NCBI RefSeq assembly: GCF_963678635.1 | Contig: NC_087071.1 | Location: 22,165,194-22,229,193, forward strand | Direction: 5' to 3' | Length of the DNA stretch: 64,000 nucleotides | Source: Symsagittifera roscoffensis | Taxonomy: Eukaryota; Xenacoelomorpha; Acoela; Convolutidae | Made by a program: the position numbers and the translations under genes | The notes under the pieces: model-generated | What the model saw: the letters and a program-made list of their open reading frames with translations, nothing else | Told to the model about the DNA's origin: nothing | Database searches by the model: none | Shown here: positions 62,701 to 64,000 of the stretch, one piece after another | Position numbering within the stretch: position 1 is the stretch's first letter | Layout: each line of letters opens with the position of its first letter

Positions 62701-63621
62701 GGCATTCTCGCTGCGCAGAGTTGACAACTCGACCTAGAAAATAGTCGAAAAGGTGCAGTCCGTTTTTGAATAACTGTAACAAAAATTAACGCTCAACTCG
62801 CAGCACCCATTGCCAGCTGGAAAACTGAATCAACAGTAATTGAAAGAAAAATAAATTGATTTAGCTGATTTTTTGGACGCTCCTCCTTCCCCCCTCCCCC
62901 CTCAGGGAATCGAACTTTGGTATTCTTTTAAGGTATCCATTTATGGCTTTCCTACTCACGATTTTTCTTACGGAGCCTTTGACGCTAATTTGGCGCCAAC
63001 CAATTTGGTAAAAACAAGGTCTTCATAAAGAATTGGGAGAGGCCATAAAATCAATTCGGTCGACCTAAAAATAGGCCTTCAAATGTTACCATAAAATCCT
63101 AGATCCACCCCTGTCTAAGTTATTTTCTATAATTTTGTTTGAAAACTCTATGTCTAGCTGGTCTTCTTCGCCTTTTCAACCCTTCGAAAATAAATTTGAC
63201 TTAAAAGCTATTCTCAAAAAAATCATGATAGCGTACAAGTTTTATAGCTGGGTCCAAGGAAAAGGCAAGTACGAAAGATTTTAGGTCCCGAAACTTTTAT
63301 AAAAACTTCAAAAACACAAGTTAACAAAAGTGAACCATGTTTTCGAAAATTTCAAGGCCTTAAGTTTTTTCTTCAGGGACCATTTCTTTACTATCATATT
63401 TGGACCCATAAAAATATTATTGCATGATAGGATGTTACCTGTATGTTAGCAGTCTCCGCATGTGTCTTCTGCAGCTGCTTCCTGTAGGCTTCAATCTGTC
63501 CTTCATGTCTGTACTTCACACTCAGCAGCTCATTCATCTCACTCTGTCTCACATCCAGCTGCTGAGTCAGAGACTCAATCCTCTCTCTCGCACGCACGTG
63601 TTCACGGTCCAGAGCAGTGAA
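27897..63621 (-). CDS. CCDC88: CCDC88 family (Girdin/Daple) protein, join of 19 exons, 5' part beyond window
   Basis: Girdin/Daple proteins have an N-terminal Hook-like domain, a very long coiled coil and a disordered tail that binds G-alpha-i, phosphoinositides and (Daple) Dishevelled. Here, from high to low coordinate: coiled coil (63621-57926), acid/Ser linker, the segment EKFADIQHQQRKLYEN resembling Girdin's QKFEEKIMDQYKFYD, a basic KKGPNLIKQLKKSLSK, Ser-rich tail, a GBA motif ISLEQFLKESN (Girdin VTLQQFLEESN), and the C terminus YEYGCV. The Gly-Cys-Val end is the Dishevelled PDZ ligand of Daple. Exons: 63621-63439, 62733-62584, 62283-62169, 61648-61407, 58931-58788, 58078-57926, 56630-56476, 55992-55879, 47098-46929, 43072-42547, 42012-41704, 36529-36311, 35282-34908, 34116-33815, 33299-33054, 32116-31976, 30258-30120, 29839-29636, 28399-27897. 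All phases agree except 46929 to 43072, where a small exon is missing. About 1,460 codons are seen. Confidence 0.9.
28400..29635 (-). other. CCDC88: CCDC88 intron with a perfect 80-base direct duplication
   Basis: Contains the duplication listed at 29193-29366, and AAGGAAAATTTTT / AAAAATTTTCCTT inverted words just after it (29366-29425). Otherwise AT-rich, with a G-rich patch at 28597-28670. Confidence 0.6.
29193..29366. repeat. Perfect 80-base tandem duplication, 14-base spacer
   Basis: 29193-29272 and 29287-29366 are identical over 80 bases (AGTAAATTATAATTTTTATT ... AGTTCATTTGGT). The absence of any difference points to a very recent event or an assembly artefact. Confidence 0.95.
29636..29839 (-). 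CDS. CCDC88: CCDC88 exon, Ser/Gly-rich tail
   Basis: 204 bases, phase 1 to 1, acceptor CCGATAG, donor AAG|GTCAGT. It encodes a disordered GSIGHSPQFQKVMMTSPGSA.. segment through GNLSGSSIGSDVLDRDGASS. The phases fit both neighbours. Confidence 0.88.
30120..30258 (-). CDS. CCDC88: CCDC88 exon, Gln/Ser-rich tail
   Basis: 139 bases, phase 0 to 1, acceptor GTTTCAG, donor TCAG|GTTAGT. It encodes RPRASQQSDNQHGSSRSVNK.., ending DVEGGAGTSLS. Low complexity and disordered. Placed by its position and matching phases. Confidence 0.85.
30451..31225 (+). pseudogene. Merlin-type transposase remnant (ISXO2-like DDE)
   Basis: Three pieces of one transposase lie in order on the plus strand. 30490-30650 gives a zinc-ribbon (HCPRPICGSIMRC then WRCVNSRCRK). 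30793-30909 gives IQIDASVVAKQKHNRSRMIK, the strand with the first catalytic Asp. 31009-31220 gives GVHINNIEAMWDKPKK, then WLPAHLDEFIWR and RFGSAKIVFDNLI, the signature end of ISXO2/Merlin transposases. Stops and frameshifts separate the pieces, so it is dead. It sits antisense in a CCDC88 intron. Confidence 0.82.
31328..31395 (+). repeat. tRNA-like sequence, SINE head or tRNA relic
   Basis: TTGGTGCAGTGGCTAACA resembles Pol III box A and GGTTCAAATCA resembles box B, 40 bases apart. The arms do not fold into an intact cloverleaf, so I treat it as a SINE head or a relic. Confidence 0.5.
31471..31940 (+). mobile_element. GAGTCAATGAACG TIR element, near complete
   Basis: Left end GCCAACAGACCATTGGAAAAGAGTCAATGAACG (31471 on), right end CTACGACCATCTACTCTTAA (to 31940), 470 bases. 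It has the family body CAATTTGAGACAACTG, CGTTTTTCGTGACC, TTCAATAGTGGAA and GACATATATAAAAGTCTGAA. The right terminus is more mutated than the left. Confidence 0.8.
31976..32116 (-). CDS. CCDC88: CCDC88 exon after the GBA region
   Basis: 141 bases, phase 0 to 0, acceptor GATTTCAG, donor CAG|GTGATG. It encodes 47 residues, RKYQEAVLNNDKDALREHLS then CDEIEDEPPD, a short helical, acidic segment. I do not recognise a domain. Confidence 0.87.
33054..33299 (-). CDS. CCDC88: CCDC88 exon, Pro-rich segment after GBA motif
   Basis: 246 bases, phase 0 to 0. Acceptor ACTAATACAG has a good CTAAC branch site upstream; donor AAG|GTGAGC. It encodes RPLDNERVELGGRIVPPHLL.. then a Ser/Pro-rich tract ending DHLHMNIK. 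The GC content of this exon is much higher than that of its introns. Introns 32117-33053 and 33300-33814 show nothing recognisable. Confidence 0.88.
33815..34116 (-). CDS. CCDC88: CCDC88 exon carrying the GBA motif
   Basis: 302 bases, phase 1 to 0, acceptor AATTTCAG, donor AGG|GTGAGT. Near its end (33833-33865) it encodes ISLEQFLKESN. Aligned with the Girdin GBA motif VTLQQFLEESN it keeps the hydrophobic residue, the Leu, the acid/amide, and the Phe-Leu pair; that Phe is the residue Girdin needs to activate G-alpha-i. Upstream residues (CLSITIPPNNNLYDPYND, KPRKRTP) are disordered. Confidence 0.92.
33833..33865 (-). other. CCDC88: GBA motif (G-alpha binding and activating)
   Basis: ISLEQFLKESN, matching the pattern hydrophobic-Thr/Ser-hydrophobic-x-Gln/Asp-Phe-Leu of Girdin, Daple and related non-receptor GEFs. 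Ser stands where Girdin and most relatives have Thr. Binding is inferred, not shown. Confidence 0.85.
34379..34440 (-). mobile_element. SINE family 1 tail in CCDC88 intron
   Basis: CACAGAGGCAAAGTTGAGCT then TCGCACCACTTGCGATACAA, the minus-strand 3' end of SINE 1, without a visible tRNA-like head. At 34665-34720 a TTGCTTATCGCAAGGGTAA block repeats 24665-24690. The rest of intron 34117-34907 is featureless. Confidence 0.6.
34908..35282 (-). CDS. CCDC88: CCDC88 exon, basic/Ser-rich tail
   Basis: 375 bases, phase 1 to 1, acceptor CTGACAG. It encodes KKSSKMKRTRNSLRGKFENQ.., an acidic DFPEDLDLNSEDFRNQ stretch, and RSHPNLRDMINRISTS. I chose donor GCAC|GTGAAT at 34907 because it gives the phase the next exon needs; AAAA|GTACGA thirty bases upstream would also fit and removes ten residues. 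Confidence 0.85.
35380..35690 (+). mobile_element. GAGTCAATGAACG TIR element fragment
   Basis: Body only: CTCTTTTTGATAAAATAACT, AATTTGAGAAAACTGGATCA, TGCTGGGAAATCTAAAT, CACTTTTGAAACTAG. Neither terminus is intact. The rest of intron 35283-36310 holds an 87-codon plus-strand open stretch without a recognisable domain. Confidence 0.6.
36311..36529 (-). CDS. CCDC88: CCDC88 exon, Asn/Gly/Ser-rich tail
   Basis: 219 bases, phase 1 to 1, acceptor TTGTTTTAG, donor TCAG|GTATAA. It encodes DLRVSEPNSGHDNANQPQYS.., a Gly/His/Asn-rich middle and PYGGYMTPGDASSVAESSSS. Low complexity; placed by phase and position. Confidence 0.86.
39074..39466 (+). mobile_element. GAGTCAATGAACG TIR element, right end lost
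   Basis: Left end AACAGACTAATGGAAAAGAGCC then AATGAACGCAG; body TTACAGCTCTTTGAATTTCC, AGTCGATCACGTTTTTCACG, GCTGTTGGATAGTAGATTTT. It stops near 39466, where SINE 1 sequence begins, so the SINE probably inserted into or replaced the end. Confidence 0.7.
39470..39645 (-). mobile_element. SINE family 1 copy, tRNA-derived
   Basis: On the minus strand: box A region ATGAGCACAGTTGGGAGC, box B GGTTCGAATCTGG, then a purine-poor stretch and the tail GTACGCGAAGTCCAGCTTCG. The tail is altered relative to the ACAGAGGCGAAGC consensus. ACTAGTGGCCCAGC follows at about 39650. Confidence 0.68.
39770..40230. repeat. Diverged ~160 bp tandem repeat
   Basis: Cores TCTTAGATTTAGCTGGGTAA (about 39810), AATCTCAGATGTGGCAAGAA (about 39976) and AATCTCGGATTTGGCAGGGT (about 40131). 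Same family as 24820-25850. Confidence 0.55.
40627..41297 (+). mobile_element. GAGTCAATGAACG TIR element plus 190-base left extension, second copy
   Basis: The element proper is 40821-41297: AAAGAGTCAATGAACGCAAG left, CACTGTGTTCATTAATCTTA right, CCAAGACGTATATAGGAGTC inside. The preceding 40627-40820 matches 26776-26965 throughout (TTGAAACTACAACGATACTC, GCAAGCAGAAATTACATTAT, AGCATGGTCATTGAAACG). Confidence 0.8.
41704..42012 (-). CDS. CCDC88: CCDC88 exon, Ser/Pro/Arg-rich tail
   Basis: 309 bases, phase 1 to 1, acceptor TTACTATCAG, donor GCCG|GTGATG. It encodes STQSVLNHQVPPTTILNGVA, VVVRRRHFAVPPVNKHAP, and the end MNRKTFYESGFPTSPLA. Phases fit exons 42547 and 36529. The intron to the previous exon (42013-42546) has nothing recognisable. 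Confidence 0.88.
42547..43072 (-). CDS. CCDC88: CCDC88 exon, Ser/Gly/Asn-rich tail (5' boundary uncertain)
   Basis: Encodes KKSYDLVNFTNSFDIQ.., YATISRKFRTKKQEKD, SKFGGGGGANSRDNSKE and ends RKSMPNVA; donor GCAT|GTAAGT is phase 1. Two acceptors are in frame: ACAAG|ATG at 43072 (needs phase 0) and TTTTGGCAG|A at 43055 (needs phase 2). Neither accepts phase 1 from the exon ending at 46929, so a small exon lies between. It resembles the disordered Girdin/Daple tail only in composition. Confidence 0.85.
44920..44955 (-). CDS. CCDC88: Candidate 36-base CCDC88 microexon
   Basis: Lies between a good acceptor (GGCTTGTTTTTAG) and a good donor (ACG|GTAAGA). It is open in phase 0 (TNKPTKHIQVRT, which would join the ATG-containing acceptor at 43072) and in phase 2 (PINPQNIYKSG, which would join the acceptor at 43055). 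It does not by itself repair the phase from the exon ending at 46929. Speculative. Confidence 0.25.
45270..45490 (-). mobile_element. SINE family 1 copy, near complete
   Basis: Minus strand: TCTGTGGCTGAGTGGTTCGT (box A), CAGGATCAAATCTGACACG (box B, altered), then AGAGCTGCTTTTTTTTTCGT and the tail TTGCGGAGCGCAGCTTCGTC. Same plan as the copies at 53872 and 54473. Confidence 0.78.
45560..45655 (-). repeat. Second tRNA-like head
   Basis: Minus strand GTAGCGTAGAGGTAGAG resembles box A and GGATGGTTCGAGCCTGGG resembles box B, about 40 bases apart. No matching SINE tail is visible next to it. Probably another tRNA-derived repeat. Confidence 0.5.
46040..46260 (+). mobile_element. GAGTCAATGAACG TIR element, 5' part only
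   Basis: GTTCGAAAAGAGTCAATGAACC then TTGAATTTCATGAATTATTT, ATGATTGACACTTATTAAAT, AATTTGATAAAACTGGATCA. The right half is missing. The rest of 43073-46928 holds no clear exon apart from the candidate microexon. Confidence 0.65.
46929..47098 (-). CDS. CCDC88: CCDC88 exon, basic phosphoinositide-binding-like segment
   Basis: 170 bases, phase 2 to 1, acceptor CGCTTTTAG, donor TCTC|GTGAGT. It encodes KGPNLIKQLKKSLSKSGSFS.., then TARRNSRDDDSVSAERNNDS, SSFGS. It corresponds to the Girdin region GNWITLKMRKLIKSKK, which binds phosphoinositides and is followed by a Ser-rich stretch with an Akt site. Here five Lys precede Ser residues, so a similar switch is plausible but inferred. Confidence 0.92.
47860..48090 (+). 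mobile_element. SINE family 2 copy (tRNA-derived)
   Basis: GGTGAAGTGGTTACGTCTCC (box A), GGTCGGATGTTCGAGGCCCA (box B), then GAGGGTGAGGCAACATTACC and the tail GAGCTGTACAGCTCGTATGT then CATTTCCCTCGTGGA. It matches 18433-18660 along its whole length. It starts 5' with a repeated GGGGAGCGGTGG. Confidence 0.82.
48262..48292. repeat. Homopolymer G run
   Basis: TTTTGTTAAGG then 12 or more G; the following GGGATAGTTAAAGAG resembles the repeat around 20130-20160 in reverse complement. Confidence 0.6.
48601..48622 (+). CDS. BTB gene exon 1
   Basis: 22 bases, ATGGCAAAACCCAAAGGAAA.. , donor AAAAG|GTAAGC, phase 1. The ATG follows TTTATTTTGATTCGATTTAAG, so the exon may begin right at an acceptor. Confidence 0.8.
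48601..52175 (+). CDS. BTB/POZ-domain protein, five exons, nested in a CCDC88 intron
   Basis: Join 48601-48622, 49061-49154, 49769-49917, 50704-50853, 51943-52175: 648 bases, 215 residues plus stop, every junction in phase and GT..AG. After MAKPKGKDQIQYPTFEKAED comes a BTB core: FIVEVEGKKLRVHREYLAQF, then SPQWKKLMLVV, KIEFQGHKLEDIRELFQCLY. A helical part follows with RADKFDMQDIVEKCSQWF, which resembles the A5/C-terminal helices that commonly follow nematode-type BTB domains. The last 40 residues (VDKKLREADKKNKDLEQKLQ) form a coiled coil. BTB proteins usually dimerise and many bring substrates to Cullin-3 ligases; no Kelch, MATH or zinc finger is present. Strand opposite to the host gene. A possible 5' UTR boundary lies right before ATG. 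Confidence 0.9.
49061..49154 (+). CDS. BTB gene exon 2, start of BTB fold
   Basis: 94 bases, acceptor TTTCTCTTTAG, donor ACAG|GTAGGT, phase 1 to 2. It codes DQIQYPTFEKAEDDKTAKFI and VEVEGKKLRVH. Confidence 0.9.
49769..49917 (+). CDS. BTB gene exon 3, BTB core
   Basis: 149 bases, acceptor GCTGACCTAG, donor GATG|GTAAGA, phase 2 to 1. It codes REYLAQFSPQWKKLMLVVHK and KIEFQGHKLEDIRELFQCLY, then PCFKPID. Confidence 0.93.
50704..50853 (+). CDS. BTB gene exon 4
   Basis: 150 bases, acceptor TTCATTGCACAG, donor CTCG|GTAAGA, phase 1 to 1. It codes DSNVDSLMTSAIAFEIETIK and VRSFIELKLDEQLNGRMG, ending NHMTQIL. This sits where BTB domains have their fourth/fifth helices; the stretch is longer than in compact BTB folds. 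Confidence 0.9.
50870..51030 (+). mobile_element. GAGTCAATGAACG TIR element fragment
   Basis: TTCGTCGCGCACTTTGTAC, GTAATTTGCCTTCTTTTTGG, AAAGTCAAACCTGGAAAAAT. Internal part only, in intron 4 of the BTB gene. A further fragment lies at about 51370-51490 (AGGTAATTTTATCATGCCCC). Confidence 0.55.
51943..52175 (+). CDS. BTB gene exon 5, C-terminal helices and coiled coil
   Basis: 233 bases, acceptor AAACTGTTTCAG, ends TAA. It codes ERADKFDMQDIVEKCSQWF and a charged coiled coil to ITADK. Confidence 0.92.
52370..52405 (-). mobile_element. SINE family 1 tail
   Basis: ACACAGAGGCGAAGCTGAGA on the plus strand is the 3' terminus of a minus-strand SINE 1; the rest is not recognisable. The rest of 52176-53560 shows no gene. 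Confidence 0.5.
53562..53700 (+). mobile_element. GAGTCAATGAACG TIR element, left part
   Basis: GACAGTTGGAAAAGAGTCAA then AAGCGAAATGAAACAG and TTTGAGCTTCAATATCAATT, ending where the next copy starts at 53710. Confidence 0.6.
53710..54424 (+). mobile_element. GAGTCAATGAACG TIR element split by a SINE
   Basis: Left piece 53710-53872: AGCCAGCAGACTGTTGGATA through ACCCAATTTGAGA. Right piece from about 54216: AAACTAGATCAAC through CGTTGTTTGTGCCC and TATCTATGAGTCTTCACTAC to GTTCATTGACTCTCAAG. The intact family sequence ACCCAATTTGAGAAAACTGG shows that the pieces were contiguous before the SINE arrived. Confidence 0.8.
53873..54215 (-). mobile_element. SINE family 1 copy inserted in the TIR element
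   Basis: Minus strand: a 5' leader (GTGTTCATTAAAAGTGTTCA), TCCATGGCTGAGTGGTTAGT (box A), TAGGTTTCGAATCTCAGAGG (box B), then GCAGCTTTTTGT-type linker and the tail GCTAAGCGAAGCTTCGCCTC. This is the most complete copy of the family in the window. Confidence 0.82.
54473..54690 (-). mobile_element. SINE family 1 copy
   Basis: Minus strand: TTCGTGGCTGAATGGTTAGC (box A), an altered box B region (CTAGGTCGCAGATTTTAAC), and the tail GTTTGCGGAGCGCAGCTTCG. It lies 50 bases after the split TIR element. 54691-55878 shows no further gene. Confidence 0.75.
55879..55992 (-). CDS. CCDC88: CCDC88 exon, end of coiled coil
   Basis: 114 bases, phase 2 to 2, acceptor TCATGTAG, donor GGAA|GTAAGT. It codes EKFADIQHQQRKLYENSAFV and TATLPRSSNTDSPSLHRK. 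It matches the position and pattern of Girdin QKFEEKIMDQYKFYDPSPPRR. Confidence 0.92.
56150..56371. mobile_element. Inverted-repeat (MITE-like) element, ~90-base arms
   Basis: The left arm starts TAAGAGGCTCTTCTAATCAA. The right arm, reverse-complemented, starts TAAGATGGCTCTTCTAGTCA. Both go on through CCTGGTTG(A/G)AATCATCAT and GTTCTT(C/G)AT to CATGTTCTGT around a ~40-base centre. No coding. It lies in a 480-base CCDC88 intron. Confidence 0.85.
56476..56630 (-). CDS. CCDC88: CCDC88 exon, Gly/acidic linker and helix
   Basis: 155 bases, phase 0 to 2, acceptor GTTGATCCAG, donor GAG|GTAAAT. It codes VTTSETIPSLSSAGRGGMPP, DIEETTDEFSSQVRTPSLEH and LDETKLRM. It interrupts the coiled coil with a Gly/Pro-rich stretch. 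Confidence 0.88.
56936..57893 (+). mobile_element. GAGTCAATGAACG TIR element with a ~630-base insertion
   Basis: Left part to about 57180: AGCCAATCGAAGATTGGAAA, GAGTAATGAACGCAATG, AGAGAAAACTGGATCAACAG, AAATTCGAAACTAGAA. Right part from about 57815: TTTTCCTGAAAAAAAAATCA, ACCTGTAAAAGAGTCTTCAC, TACATTCATAACTCTTAA. The insertion between holds no recognisable gene; it includes a GC-rich palindrome-like GCGCGAAATATATCGCGC at about 57456. Confidence 0.68.
57926..58078 (-). CDS. CCDC88: CCDC88 exon, coiled coil
   Basis: 153 bases, phase 0 to 0, acceptor TTTGTTTTAG, donor CCG|GTGAGT. It codes LLKSHNDQLSQMCIEYDALH, then a basic SRQSRRPRRESHR and NYHSANADFEVP. The heptad pattern stops at the basic stretch. 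Intron 58079-58787 has nothing recognisable. Confidence 0.9.
58788..58931 (-). CDS. CCDC88: CCDC88 exon, coiled coil
   Basis: 144 bases, phase 0 to 0, acceptor ATTTCACAG, donor GAG|GTAAGA. It codes ERDHVDSKRTESRQRERENS and SEELETQNQKMKYDYE, a strongly charged coiled coil. Its acceptor lies within about 15 bases of the start of the ATC/AAT microsatellite. Confidence 0.92.
58935..61033. repeat. ~2.1 kb ATC/AAT microsatellite with higher-order repeats
   Basis: An almost uninterrupted array of ATAATAATC-type units. Marker words (ACTACTAGTAATAGTAAT) recur near 59335, 60062, 60224, 60348, 60507 and 60840. One block of about 150 bases at about 60505 recurs at about 60840, and another from about 59045 recurs at about 60660. 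It lies in the CCDC88 intron between exons at 61407 and 58931. It produces long Ile/Met/Tyr-only frames that are not genes. Confidence 0.95.
61119..61200. repeat. Fragment of the TRAP1-intron inverted-repeat element
   Basis: AGCCCACC then GTAATTTTACTATTAAGGTA and GGGACTATAATGGGAAAGAC match 1670-1752 in the same order. No inverted partner arm is seen here. Confidence 0.6.
61407..61648 (-). CDS. CCDC88: CCDC88 exon, coiled coil
   Basis: 242 bases, phase 1 to 0, acceptor AATTTTAG, donor AAG|GTGAGT. It codes DLKEKYEVLKSEKDTLEKQN, a Ser/Gln/Thr break (TTTSSGKQQQSNGTSS), and FAELEERLENYKKSNSNLKM, ending EAFEKLKK. Confidence 0.93.
62169..62283 (-). CDS. CCDC88: CCDC88 exon, coiled coil
   Basis: 115 bases, phase 0 to 1, acceptor GCTGTTTAG, donor AGAG|GTAGAT. 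It codes GNEMLQALHSNLSHDYEDRM and QLKNDHKKLSNNHR. It corresponds to Girdin ..LGTLHERQSAEYEALIRQ. Intron 61649-62168 has nothing recognisable. Confidence 0.92.
62584..62733 (-). CDS. CCDC88: CCDC88 exon, coiled coil
   Basis: 150 bases, phase 0 to 0, acceptor ATTTTCTAG, donor CAG|GTAAAG. It codes VELSTLRSENASLKTQFADE and LDNAQSAYEQLLQ, like Girdin ..SASLTAQYTLLQNQ and AAYEALLQ. Confidence 0.94.
63439..63621 (-). CDS. CCDC88: CCDC88 exon, coiled coil (most upstream seen)
   Basis: 183 bases, phase 0 to 0, acceptor CTGTTCTAG, donor CAG|GTAACA. It codes FTALDREHVRARERIESLTQ.. and YRHEGQIEAYRKQLQKTHAE. Introns 62734-63438 and 63622-64000 hold no recognisable feature. Confidence 0.94.
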
Positions 63622-64000
63622 CTAGAACAGTTAAATAAGTGATATCAACTAGTTTAAATTAGTTAAATGAAATATTTAGGTACTGATGATTTTTTAGACT
63701 ATTAAGTCAAAAATTAAAATAAAACAATTAGAGTTCAGGCTACTGTGATTCCAGAGGATCTATGAAAGGCTATCAGACCAGCATAGTCCGTTTCCTTATG
63801 GTCCGTTTTTATTATGGCCCTTTTCTAAAAAAAAAACATTCAATCAGTTCCTTTGAAAGTCGGGATAATAAGTGATGTCAACTTAAACGTAACATAGTTA
63901 AATAAGTAAGTGGCAGGCAATGTTTCGGTTATGATGATTTAATTCAAGCTCCTCTACAACATTTAGTTTCGTTCCCATAAGCTAGCTGTGAGTTACATGC

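Noticed and set aside
1-64000. CRISPR arrays, bacterial operons, phage or viral genes
   Set aside because: All supported genes are spliced or animal-like; the direct repeats present are satellites and transposon families, not repeat-spacer arrays.

Overview
This window is animal nuclear DNA, most likely from an invertebrate. It is AT-rich, has long introns with GT..AG boundaries, and carries many interspersed repeats. Two conserved multi-exon metazoan genes can be recognised: a mitochondrial HSP90 (TRAP1) and a CCDC88/Girdin-Daple family gene. I cannot name the species or the phylum from what I see. The repeat families do not look like standard vertebrate ones.

Layout. At 1-2.4 kb is the 5' part of TRAP1 on the minus strand, running off the left edge. 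From 2.4 to 14.4 kb there is no gene. This stretch is dominated by a large nested tandem duplication (3.93-11.58 kb), built from a ~160-210 bp satellite and an ~85 bp minisatellite and carrying an unusual interleaved inverted repeat in every unit. At 14.4-15.9 kb is one intronless minus-strand gene for an F-box/leucine-rich protein. From 15.9 to 27.9 kb there is again no gene, only diverged satellites, copies of a terminal-inverted-repeat element, SINE pieces and an almost perfect hairpin with 87-base arms.

From 27.9 kb to the right edge the window is occupied by one minus-strand gene, a CCDC88 (Girdin/Daple) orthologue. I could place 19 exons, about 1,460 codons. They cover the end of the coiled coil, a basic phosphoinositide-binding-like segment, a G-alpha binding-and-activating (GBA) motif, and a C-terminal Gly-Cys-Val PDZ ligand as in Daple. 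All splice phases agree except one junction (exon ending at 46929 to exon starting near 43072), where at least one small exon is missing from my model. The N-terminal Hook-like domain lies beyond the window. A complete five-exon BTB-domain gene on the plus strand (48601-52175) is nested in one CCDC88 intron.

The introns hold a decayed Merlin-type transposase, two tRNA-derived SINE families, several inverted-repeat elements, and a ~2.1 kb ATC/AAT microsatellite with higher-order structure right beside an exon. The genes do not form a pathway. TRAP1 acts in mitochondria, the F-box protein probably in ubiquitin ligation, CCDC88 in G-protein/Wnt/cytoskeletal signalling, and the BTB protein as a probable adaptor.
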